DNA of 17,089 nucleotides from an uncultured Erysipelotrichaceae bacterium (GTDB taxonomy: Bacteria > Bacillota_I > Bacilli_A > Erysipelotrichales > Erysipelotrichaceae): the NCBI GenBank assembly GCA_902784015.1, contig CACZTC010000122.1, forward strand, positions 1 through 17,089. The letters run 5' to 3'. Position numbers and translations under genes: made by a program. How positions within the stretch are numbered: the stretch's first letter is position 1; the number at the start of each line of letters is the position of its first letter. This document shows, one piece after another, positions 7,650 through 14,689 of the stretch. A model generated the notes under the pieces. The model was not told the DNA's origin. It saw only the letters and a program-made list of their open reading frames with translations, and ran no database searches.

Positions 7650-8612
7650 ATGGTTAGAAAAATAGGTATTTTAACCTCTGGTGGGGATGCCCCAGGTATG
7701 AACGCTGCTATTCGTGCTGTAACTAGAATCGCCTTAAATAATGGGGTTGATGTAGTTGGTATTCGTAATGGCTATAAAGGTTTATATGAAGATAATATGT
7801 TTGATATGGACAAAAGAAGTGTTTCAAATATTTTATCTCGTGGGGGAACAACTTTAGGATCAGCACGTCTTCCAGAATTTAAAGAAGATAATATTCAAGA
7901 GGTTTGTATAGATAATCTAAAAAAACATGATGTTGATGCTTTGGTAGTAGTTGGAGGAGATGGGTCTTATCGTGGAGCTTTAGCTTTAACACAAAAAGGA
8001 GTCAACTGTGTTGGTTTACCTGGCACGATCGATAATGATATTTCTGGTACAGATTATACAATCGGTTTTAATACGGCTTTAAATACATGCGTTGAAAATG
8101 TCGATAAATTAAGAGATACTTCTAGTTCTCATCATCGCTGCTCAGTAGTTGAAGTTATGGGTAATCATTGTGGAGATTTAGCTTTATATACAGCTCTTAG
8201 TTGTGGAGCAGAAATGGTTATTACTCCAGAAACTGGCTATGATGAAATGGAAGTTATGGAACAATTACGTTATCTAGGCGAAGCTGTTCAAAAAGATCAT
8301 GCAATTATTATAGTATCAGAGAAGATTTGTGACTGTGAAGCTTTAGCTACTAAAATATCACAGAATACTAATTTTAGTGGTAGAGCTACAGTTTTAGGTC
8401 ATATTCAGCGTGGTGGCTCACCATCACCATTCGATCGTAATTTAGCTTCTAGAATGGGTGAGAAGGCAGTAGACCTTTTGATGGAAGGAATTGGTGGTCA
8501 TTGCGTGGGAATGATTGATAATGAGATTACTTCATTACCAATTGAAGAAGCTTTAAATAAACCAAAGAAGAGTAGAAAACATCTATATCGTTTATTCGAT
8601 AGATTAATATAG
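7650..8612 (+). CDS. pfkA: ATP-dependent 6-phosphofructokinase
   Basis: PfkA phosphorylates fructose 6-phosphate, the committing step of glycolysis. With ATG 7650 it is 320 residues, the normal bacterial length, and starts MVRKIGILTSGGDAPGMNAA. ATP and substrate motifs are present: GGDGSYRGAL, PGTIDND with the catalytic base Asp128, and VLGHIQRGGSPSPFDR. One key residue differs: EVMGNHCGD has Asn172 where E. coli has Arg171, a transition-state residue. Compared with E. coli from memory, the effector-site Arg54 and Lys211 positions are Lys and Val here, while the equivalents of Arg21, Arg25, Arg154 and Glu187 are kept. An in-frame TTG at 7632 was rejected because AGGGAGG (7636-7642), inside that extension, is the ribosome binding site at ideal distance from 7650. 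pyk follows after 14 nt. Confidence 0.96.
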   Translation: MVRKIGILTSGGDAPGMNAAIRAVTRIALNNGVDVVGIRNGYKGLYEDNMFDMDKRSVSNILSRGGTTLGSARLPEFKEDNIQEVCIDNLKKHDVDALVVVGGDGSYRGALALTQKGVNCVGLPGTIDNDISGTDYTIGFNTALNTCVENVDKLRDTSSSHHRCSVVEVMGNHCGDLALYTALSCGAEMVITPETGYDEMEVMEQLRYLGEAVQKDHAIIIVSEKICDCEALATKISQNTNFSGRATVLGHIQRGGSPSPFDRNLASRMGEKAVDLLMEGIGGHCVGMIDNEITSLPIEEALNKPKKSRKHLYRLFDRLI

Positions 8613-8626
8613 AAAGAGTATTTATT

Positions 8627-10057
8627 ATGAACAATCCATTATTCACAAAAACTAAAGTAGTATGTACTATCGGTCCTTCATCAGAAAATGAAGAAACATT
8701 AAGGAATATGGCTGAAGCGGGTATGAATATTGCCCGCCTCAATTTTAGTCATGGCACATATGAAGAACATTTAAATCGTATTAATCTTATTCGTAAAGTC
8801 AGTAAAGATTCAGGTATCAATCTAGCTATAGCTTTAGATACAAAGGGGCCAGAAATTAGATTAGGTGAATTTAAAAATGGTGAAGAAGTATATACAATCG
8901 GCGAAGAAGTAACATTATGTAAAGAAGTTATAATGGGGACGCATGAAAGATTCACTATTAAATGCCCAGAATTATTTGATGATATAGCGAAGGATAATTA
9001 TATTCTTATAAATGATGGCAAAATGAAATTAACTGTTTTAAATAATAATGGTGAAGAATTAAAATGTAGAGTCGATGTAGCAGGACCAATTAGTTCTCAT
9101 AAGGGTTGTAATGTTCCTGGTGTTAAATTATCTATGCCATTTTTATCAGAAAAAGATGAAGAAGATATCCGTTTTGGTTGTAAGAATGATGTAGATTTTA
9201 TTTTTGCCTCATTTGTGAGAAGACCAAGCGATGTGCTTGCGATAAAAAAGATATTAATTGAAGAAGGTAAACCAAGAATTAATATTATTGCCAAAATTGA
9301 GAATCAAGAAGGCTTTGATAATCGCGTACCTATTATTGAAGCGGCTGATGGAGTGATGGTAGCTAGAGGCGACCTAGGAGTTGAAATTGATACAAAGATG
9401 GTACCAATTTACCAAAAAAGCATTATTAGAGAAGCTAATATTTTAGGTAAACCAGTAATAACTGCTACACATATGTTAGATTCTATGACACATAATCCAA
9501 GATGTACTAGAGCAGAAGCGGCCGATGTTTGTAATGCAGTATTGGATGGTAGTGATGCAGTTATGCTTAGTGCCGAAAGCGCAGCAGGGGATTATCCTGT
9601 TGAAGCATGCGAAACTCTTGCCTCAATATCCAAGGAAGCTGAAAAAATATTACCTTATAGATCACGCTTAGATTGGCTAAGAAATACTAGTGATAAAACA
9701 GTCCAAGATGCTGTATCTATTGCGATTAGTGATGCAACATTAACTTTAGATAATATAGGAGCTATTGTTGTATTTACGCAAGGTGGCACAACCGCAAGAA
9801 GAATATCTAAATTTAGACCTAAAGTACCTATCATCGCTATAACATTTACAACAGATACTCAACGTAAACTGGAAAGCTATTGGGGAGTATTCCCTGTATT
9901 CTCTGAAGTTCAAAATAATATGACTAATGATGATGATTTGGCATCATTATATGCTAAAGAATATGGTATTAAAAAAGGTGAACTAATCATTATTAGTGCT
10001 GGCTATCCAACGGGCGAAGGAAGCGCTAATATGATGAAAATTGTAGAAGTCAAATAA
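8627..10057 (+). CDS. pyk: Pyruvate kinase
   Basis: Pyruvate kinase transfers phosphate from phosphoenolpyruvate to ADP, giving ATP and pyruvate. The 476-residue protein has the A/B/C domain form without the extra C-terminal PEP-utiliser-like domain of the roughly 585-residue Bacillus enzymes. Visible sites are TKTKVVCTIGPSS, ARLNFSHG, DTKGPEIR, IAKIENQEG with the catalytic lysine (K223), ARGDLGVEI, and DSMTHNPRCTRAEAADV. The glutamate of GPEIR is the residue that in characterised enzymes goes with potassium dependence, so K+ activation is predicted. The C domain (about 350-476) includes FTQGGTTARRISKFRP. It is co-transcribed with pfkA and ends in a bidirectional terminator whose A-tract begins within the stop codon. 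Confidence 0.97.
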   Translation: MNNPLFTKTKVVCTIGPSSENEETLRNMAEAGMNIARLNFSHGTYEEHLNRINLIRKVSKDSGINLAIALDTKGPEIRLGEFKNGEEVYTIGEEVTLCKEVIMGTHERFTIKCPELFDDIAKDNYILINDGKMKLTVLNNNGEELKCRVDVAGPISSHKGCNVPGVKLSMPFLSEKDEEDIRFGCKNDVDFIFASFVRRPSDVLAIKKILIEEGKPRINIIAKIENQEGFDNRVPIIEAADGVMVARGDLGVEIDTKMVPIYQKSIIREANILGKPVITATHMLDSMTHNPRCTRAEAADVCNAVLDGSDAVMLSAESAAGDYPVEACETLASISKEAEKILPYRSRLDWLRNTSDKTVQDAVSIAISDATLTLDNIGAIVVFTQGGTTARRISKFRPKVPIIAITFTTDTQRKLESYWGVFPVFSEVQNNMTNDDDLASLYAKEYGIKKGELIIISAGYPTGEGSANMMKIVEVK

Positions 10058-10099
10058 AAAAAAGACTCACTTATCATTTAGGTAAGTGAGTTATTTTTA
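10056..10099. terminator. Bidirectional intrinsic terminator between pyk and the GGDEF gene
   Basis: Arms 10065-10075 and 10081-10091 pair over 11 bp (one G-T wobble) around a 5-nt loop. On the plus strand the stem is followed by a T-rich run (10091-10099), serving pyk. On the minus strand it is followed by eight Ts (complement of the A-tract 10056-10063), serving the GGDEF gene, whose stop codon (10074-10076) lies at the loop end of this hairpin. Confidence 0.88.
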
Positions 10100-11687
10100 T
10101 AGGGGAATATTTTTTCTTTGAATAATATGCATTTTTAACTTTATATAATGCATCATCTGCTTCTACTAAAAATTCCCATGATTTTATTTTTCCTTTTGGA
10201 ATATCATTACAGATACCTTGAGAGACTGTAACTCGTTTAGTTCGTGGATCATTAATATGTTCTATATTCATATCATAAACAGTCTTATAAATCTTTTCAG
10301 CTATCTTTTTAATTGCAGTATCACTTTTATTATCATAAATAATCAATAATTCATCTCCGCCATATCTAGCTAAATGTAATTTTTCTGTTTTAGCAACAGC
10401 TTGGATTCTTTTAGATATTCTTTTAAGTATCTTATCTCCAGCTACACTACCATAAGTATCGTTATATTCTTTAAAACGATCTATATCTATAATGCCAATT
10501 GCGAATTTCTGTTTTTCTTTATATGCTTTTTCGAAAATGATTTCAATAAACTGTTCCATTTTACCGCGGTTAGGAATACCTGTTAAAGTATCAATTTCAG
10601 CTTTACTTTTTAATATTTCTTTTTCTTTATTTAAATCAAGCATCGAATTAATTAAATCAATAGAAAATTCATATATTTTTATTTGTTCATTTTCTTGAAT
10701 CTTTGAAATATTATGTAGATTTCTTAAATGTTTAACAATCTTTTCATCATCACCAATCTTTTCATAATAAGCTAATTCAATATTTTCTAAATGACGATGC
10801 ATTTCATTAATATTAGTACTTTCTATTGTTTCAGAAATAGTATCTAAAATATTTCTTACTATTTCTAAACGATTATATTCAATTAAGAACATACATAAAT
10901 CTCTAATATCAATAATAAAGTCATAAATACGATGAGCTTTACTTATCATTTCCAAAGCTTGTTTACTATATAAATCTACTAAATCTTCTTTACCTTCTAG
11001 AATGGCTAACTGAAGTCTTAAAAAGGAAATAGGAATGACACCATTAGCCACTTCTTTAACAGCTTTATTTTTTTCGATTTTTCTTATCTCATTATCCAAG
11101 CGTCTTGCTTCTTCAATATTACCTAAGAAAACATTTATAACTCCTTCAGAAAAATATCCATTAATAATGTTTTGATAATAATAGACATCATTAGGATCTC
11201 CTTCTAATTGTTGTTCACTACTTGAATGAAGATAATCTAAAGCTCGATGATAATCATGGATATTAGCAAATATTTGACCAATATTACCATTTACAATTCC
11301 TAAAAGATAAGGGGAATTAATATCTTCGGCAATATCTAAAGCATTCATGAAATGATAATAGGCTACATCATAGCTGCCATTATTACTAGCATCTATACCA
11401 ACATAGTTATATGATCTTACTAACATTTCTTTATCATCAATGCTTTGGAAATAACTGATTGCTTTAGCTAAATGATTTTTAAATCTTACATAATCAACTT
11501 CAAAAGTATATAAAGAATCTGCTAGATGATAATGCACATAGCCAAGTAAATTATTATCATTTAATTCTTCAGCTTTTTCCATCAAAGCAGAAAGTGTTTC
11601 AAAAATGCGAGGATCAATACTACGTTTTTGTTCTAACATTTTTTTATTTAAGCTTTGAATTTCTTTATTATATTTTTTGATATTCAT
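10074..11687 (-). CDS. Soluble TPR-like/GGDEF protein, probable diguanylate cyclase
   Basis: The 537-residue protein has an N-terminal helical region (about 1-350) with TPR-like repeats, for example SYNYVGIDASNNGSYDVAYYHF, broken here only by its own spacing of about 34-40 residues. A GGDEF domain follows (about 366-530). Its start DTLTGIPNRG, the metal/substrate block IDIDRFKEYND (D401, D403, N409, D410) and the signature G443-G-D-E-L447 are present. The usual Phe of GGDEF is Leu, a conservative change, so c-di-GMP synthesis from two GTP remains plausible. No RxxD inhibitory site precedes the signature. No membrane segment is seen, so it is cytoplasmic and probably controlled through protein contacts of the TPR part. 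The start codon has no well-spaced ribosome binding site (AGAG directly abuts it). It lies downstream of rnjA but behind a terminator and its own putative promoter. Confidence 0.85.
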   Translation of the reverse strand: MNIKKYNKEIQSLNKKMLEQKRSIDPRIFETLSALMEKAEELNDNNLLGYVHYHLADSLYTFEVDYVRFKNHLAKAISYFQSIDDKEMLVRSYNYVGIDASNNGSYDVAYYHFMNALDIAEDINSPYLLGIVNGNIGQIFANIHDYHRALDYLHSSSEQQLEGDPNDVYYYQNIINGYFSEGVINVFLGNIEEARRLDNEIRKIEKNKAVKEVANGVIPISFLRLQLAILEGKEDLVDLYSKQALEMISKAHRIYDFIIDIRDLCMFLIEYNRLEIVRNILDTISETIESTNINEMHRHLENIELAYYEKIGDDEKIVKHLRNLHNISKIQENEQIKIYEFSIDLINSMLDLNKEKEILKSKAEIDTLTGIPNRGKMEQFIEIIFEKAYKEKQKFAIGIIDIDRFKEYNDTYGSVAGDKILKRISKRIQAVAKTEKLHLARYGGDELLIIYDNKSDTAIKKIAEKIYKTVYDMNIEHINDPRTKRVTVSQGICNDIPKGKIKSWEFLVEADDALYKVKNAYYSKKKYSPIKITHLPK

Positions 11688-11703
11688 CTCTTATACCATA
11701 TAA

Positions 11704-11712
11704 ATTCTATCA
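11704..11712 (-). promoter_or_regulatory. Putative extended -10 of the GGDEF gene
   Basis: On the minus strand TGATAGAAT gives a TGN-extended -10 (hexamer 11709-11704). Predicted transcription would begin about 10 nt before the ATG at 11687. A TTGACG upstream (complement of 11723-11728) is only 13 nt away, too close for a normal -35. Confidence 0.35.
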
Positions 11713-11751
11713 TAGACACTAACGTCAAAACTTAGATAAAATAAGCGAAAA

Positions 11752-11781
11752 ATATAAAAAGAGCCCATTATCATAGGCTCT
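11752..11781 (-). terminator. Intrinsic terminator of rnjA
   Basis: On the minus strand an 8-bp stem (11781-11774 with 11767-11760, one wobble) with loop TGATAA is followed by TTTTTATATT. The first stem bases are the last two bases of the rnjA stop codon TAG, so ribosomes ending translation would sit on the hairpin. Confidence 0.82.
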
Positions 11782-13609
11782 AATTCGATGATTTCTTAGC
11801 TTTAGTAGTCCTTTTAGCACGTGTAGTTGATTTAGCTTGTATCTCAGCCATCGCATCTTTTTGGTTAAGTATCACCGGAATAACAATAGGATTACGGTTA
11901 GTTTTCTTATATAAATATGGCTCTAAAGTAGCTTTAATAGCATTCTTTAATTCTAAGAAAGTAGTTCTTTCTTGCATCTTCTTTTTTAATGTTTCATATA
12001 CTAATAATTCGGCTTCTTTTAATAATGTTTGTGATTCTTTAATGAATACAAAACCTCTACTAACAATATTAGGACGACATAATATTTTATTATAGCGAGA
12101 ATCAATTGTGACAATAACTGCTACCATACCGTTTTCAGCTAATATCTTACGGTCTTTTATAACACTTGTACTTAGTCCAGTAGCATCATTTCCATCTACA
12201 TATATTTCATCAGTTTGTACTCTTTCATTAGCAATAAAACATTCACCATCTCTAATGACAACAATATCTCCATTAGCACATATTAAACAATTATCTTTAG
12301 ATAAGCCTGTTTCTTGAGCAGTAGCAGAATGCTGCATTAACATCTTATATTCACCATGATTAGGCATAAAATATTTTGGCTTAATCAAATTAAGCATTAA
12401 TTTTTGTTCTTCAATTGGAGCATGTCCAGTAGTATGGAAAGAAGTTAAAGGTGAATTAGTTACAACGTTAGCCCCAACTCTAGTAAGTTGGTTAATAACG
12501 CCACCAACTGATACACCATTGCCAGGAATAGGGCTACTTGAAAATAGAACAGTATCGCCTGGTATTATCTTTATATATTTATGTGTACCATTAGCTATTC
12601 TACTCAATGCAGCCATAGGTTCACCTTGGCTACCTGTACATACAATACATATTTTATTAGGAGTCAATGTATTTAATTCATTACCAGAGATGAAACTCTC
12701 ATTAGGTATTTTAATTGTTCCTAAACGTCTACCTATTTCGACAACATTTTCCATTGATCTACCAAATACAGCTACTTTTCTTCCACATGCTACGGCTGCT
12801 TCAAGTATCTGATTTAGTCTTAATACATTAGATGCAAATGTTGAAACAATTAATCTTCCAGGTGTCTTTTTCATTTGCTCATTAATCGCATTAGCAACTT
12901 GTTTTTCAGAAATGGAAGAACCAGGCACACTTGAATTTGTAGAATCACTCATAAGTAAAGTAACGCCAGTTTGACCCATAAATGCCATCTTTTGATAATC
13001 AGCATGAGTGCCAACTGGAGTCATATCAAATTTAAAGTCTCCAGTTTCAACAACTCTACCATTAGGTGTATTAACTAATACACCTAAACTATCAGGAATA
13101 GAATGAACTACATCAAAAAAACCGACATTAAAATGCTTAGTGGTAATTCTAGAATCAGAATCTATTTCAATAATTTTACGGTTTCTAGTTAATCGATGTT
13201 CTTCTAATTTCTTTTCAATTAATGATTTCGCAAAGCGAGGGGCATATATTTCTTTTAGTCTAATTGCTTTTAGGAAAAAAGGTATACCTCCAATATGATC
13301 TTCATGACCATGTGTGATAATTAATGCTTTGACTTTTTCTTGATTTTGTTGAAGGTATGAATAATCTGGTATGACATAATCAATACCTAATAGGTCATCT
13401 TCAGGAAACTTGACGCCACAATCAATAATGATGATTTCATCATCATGTTCATAGCAATACATGTTTTTACCAATTTCACCAAGCCCGCCTAAAGCATAAA
13501 CAAGAGTATCAGTCTCATGATTAATAGAATTTTCTAAAGAATCAGGAGCGTTTATCCTTGAATAGCGAATAGGAGAACGCTTAGTTCTTTCTTTATTTAT
13601 TTCACTCAT
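11780..13609 (-). CDS. rnjA: Ribonuclease J (metallo-beta-lactamase/beta-CASP)
   Basis: RNase J is a 5'-3' exo- and endoribonuclease central to mRNA decay and rRNA maturation in Firmicutes. The 609-residue protein contains the beta-lactamase-like core starting at ALGGLGEIGKNMY, the dinuclear zinc motif H100-G-H102-E-D104-H105, H169 in VVHSIPDS, and D191 in TGDFKFD. The beta-CASP part includes SDSTNS, the SGNE and VCTGSQGEP segments, and HTTGHAP and MPNHGEY (the late conserved histidine). It is longer than the roughly 555-residue B. subtilis J1 because of a polar N-terminal extension of about 30 residues and a basic tail (TTRAKRTTKAKKSS) that could contact RNA. A ribosome binding site complement CCTC (13619-13622) supports the start. 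The gene has its own promoter and terminator and is divergent from the MazG-like gene. Confidence 0.96.
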   Translation of the reverse strand: MSEINKERTKRSPIRYSRINAPDSLENSINHETDTLVYALGGLGEIGKNMYCYEHDDEIIIIDCGVKFPEDDLLGIDYVIPDYSYLQQNQEKVKALIITHGHEDHIGGIPFFLKAIRLKEIYAPRFAKSLIEKKLEEHRLTRNRKIIEIDSDSRITTKHFNVGFFDVVHSIPDSLGVLVNTPNGRVVETGDFKFDMTPVGTHADYQKMAFMGQTGVTLLMSDSTNSSVPGSSISEKQVANAINEQMKKTPGRLIVSTFASNVLRLNQILEAAVACGRKVAVFGRSMENVVEIGRRLGTIKIPNESFISGNELNTLTPNKICIVCTGSQGEPMAALSRIANGTHKYIKIIPGDTVLFSSSPIPGNGVSVGGVINQLTRVGANVVTNSPLTSFHTTGHAPIEEQKLMLNLIKPKYFMPNHGEYKMLMQHSATAQETGLSKDNCLICANGDIVVIRDGECFIANERVQTDEIYVDGNDATGLSTSVIKDRKILAENGMVAVIVTIDSRYNKILCRPNIVSRGFVFIKESQTLLKEAELLVYETLKKKMQERTTFLELKNAIKATLEPYLYKKTNRNPIVIPVILNQKDAMAEIQAKSTTRAKRTTKAKKSSN

Positions 13610-13652
13610 AATTATAAACCTCGACTTTTTGGTGTTTTTTATTGTCGCTTAA

Positions 13653-13682
13653 ATTATAGCTAATATTCTTTTGAAATGTAAA
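13653..13682 (-). promoter_or_regulatory. Sigma-A-type promoter of rnjA
   Basis: On the minus strand TTTACA (complement of 13677-13682) and a perfect TATAAT (complement of 13653-13658) are separated by 18 nt. Transcription would start near 13646, giving a leader of about 37 nt with GAGG 10-13 nt before the start codon. The -35 abuts the putative -35 of the divergent gene. Confidence 0.6.
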
Positions 13683-13701
13683 GAATTTGCTTTAATATAA
13701 T
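13671..13701 (+). promoter_or_regulatory. Putative promoter of the MazG-like gene
   Basis: TTGAAA (13671-13676) precedes TAATAT (13693-13698) by 16 nt; an overlapping TATAAT lies at 13696-13701. Either choice puts the start of transcription at about 13705-13708, on the AGAGG ribosome binding site (13706-13710), so the leader is 11-14 nt. Confidence 0.45.
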
Positions 13702-13718
13702 CAATAGAGGAAGAAGTT

Positions 13719-14039
13719 ATGAAAAAAGAAACAATCCAAGAAATATTAGACTTTATTGATGAAAGAGATTGGGATCAATTTCATTCACCATCAAATTTAG
13801 CTAAATCAATATCAATTGAAGCAGGGGAATTATTAGAATGTTTTCAGTGGAGTGATGATTATGATTTAGATGTAGTTAAAGAGGAATTAGCAGATGTATT
13901 AGTTTATTGTATTGATCTTGCGAATAAATTAGATTTAGATATGGATGAAATTATTATGGCTAAGATGCAAAAGAATAAAGAAAAATATCCTATATCTAAA
14001 GCAAAAGGTAAATCTAAAAAATATACTGAATATGATTAA
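13719..14039 (+). CDS. MazG-like nucleotide pyrophosphohydrolase (DCTPP1/RS21-C6 type)
   Basis: The 106-residue all-alpha protein matches the small MazG-like family that hydrolyses (deoxy)nucleoside triphosphates to monophosphates, probably cleansing non-canonical or excess dNTPs. ERDWDQFHSPSNLA (15-28) is a diagnostic block of the RS21-C6 branch. The magnesium motif is intact: E34-x2-E37, then E56-x2-D59. The C-terminal KEKYPISKAKGKSKKYTEYD is also characteristic. The exact preferred nucleotide cannot be read from sequence. The start is fixed by AGAGG eight bases upstream. The gene stands alone, divergent from rnjA and convergent with def, with stop codons only 2 nt apart. Confidence 0.88.
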   Translation: MKKETIQEILDFIDERDWDQFHSPSNLAKSISIEAGELLECFQWSDDYDLDVVKEELADVLVYCIDLANKLDLDMDEIIMAKMQKNKEKYPISKAKGKSKKYTEYD

Positions 14040-14041
14040 AT

Positions 14042-14608
14042 TTATATCTCTTTAGCATCTTGAGGGGCAAAGAAAGGATCATCTTGATTGATATGATCAT
14101 AGAATAATGTGCCTGAGAAATGATCTATTTCATGTTGTAAAACAATAGCGAGATAATCTCTAGCTCTTATTTCAATTTCTTTATTTGAAACTAAATCAAA
14201 GGCTTTAACTTTAATCCTTGCGCTTCTTAATATATATCCTTCATGACTATCTGCTACTGATAAACAACCTTCGCCACTAGAAAGATATGCTTGTTGAAGA
14301 GAAGAAGAAATAATACGAGGATTAACTAACATATATTTATATGTAACAGGCTTATCATTCTTATCTACTTCATTAACAATTACTGCAGTTAATTTCTTTG
14401 GAATACCAACTTGAATTGCGCTTATTCCAACAGCTGGCTGTAGATTCATTTCTTCAGCTTTTTTCTCGTCTGTTGAATCTTCAACATATTGTAAAAGAGC
14501 TCTAAGTAAATCTTCATCTTCTTTACTTAAAGGTAGTTTAACATCTTCTGATTTTTGTCTAATTAAAGGATTATCATCTTTAATTATTGTGTCTCTATTT
14601 ATTAACAT
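14042..14608 (-). CDS. def: Peptide deformylase
   Basis: Def removes the N-formyl group from nascent proteins in an Fe/Zn-dependent reaction at the ribosome exit. The 188-residue protein has all three motifs: motif 1 AVGISAIQ (59-66, a variant of GxGxAxxQ with the first Gly as Ala), motif 2 EGCLS with metal-binding Cys115, and motif 3 QHEIDH with His159, Glu160 and His163. The inserted charged segment before motif 2 and the C-terminal DPFFAPQDA resemble the type 2 enzymes of Gram-positive bacteria. AGAGG on the minus strand (complement of 14615-14619) lies about 7 nt before the ATG. It is monocistronic, divergent from ftsW. Confidence 0.96.
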   Translation of the reverse strand: MLINRDTIIKDDNPLIRQKSEDVKLPLSKEDEDLLRALLQYVEDSTDEKKAEEMNLQPAVGISAIQVGIPKKLTAVIVNEVDKNDKPVTYKYMLVNPRIISSSLQQAYLSSGEGCLSVADSHEGYILRSARIKVKAFDLVSNKEIEIRARDYLAIVLQHEIDHFSGTLFYDHINQDDPFFAPQDAKEI

Positions 14609-14624
14609 TTAAAACCTCTTTGTA

Positions 14625-14630
14625 ATTATA
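14625..14630 (-). promoter_or_regulatory. Putative -10 box of def
   Basis: A perfect TATAAT on the minus strand lies 5 nt before AGAGG. The predicted start of transcription (about 14618) falls inside that ribosome binding site, leaving a leader of about 10 nt. No clear -35 is visible. Confidence 0.4.
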
Positions 14631-14671
14631 TGGTAATGAATCTTAAAAAGAAAGGAATGTGCTAATTTTTG

Positions 14672-14680
14672 TGATAAAAT
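14672..14680 (+). promoter_or_regulatory. Extended -10 of ftsW with near-leaderless start
   Basis: TGATAAAAT is a TGN-extended -10 whose hexamer ends at 14680; transcription would begin near 14685-14687, only 3-5 nt before the ftsW ATG at 14690. No -35 and no ribosome binding site are seen between it and the start. Confidence 0.42.
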
Positions 14681-14689
14681 TCTTATGTT

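Noticed and set aside
7632..7652. TTG at 7632 as the pfkA start
   Set aside because: It would put the AGGGAGG ribosome binding site inside the protein and add six residues before the conserved N-terminus; ATG 7650 fits the family.
12108..12812. Plus-strand open frames within rnjA (12108-12317, 12519-12812) and within the GGDEF gene (10401-10698)
   Set aside because: They are antisense shadows of genes with intact family motifs and show no recognisable domain.
13610..13650. GCGAC and GTCG copies in the rnjA leader as a regulatory hairpin
   Set aside because: Only about 4 bp could pair across a long A-rich loop; it is too weak to call a structure.
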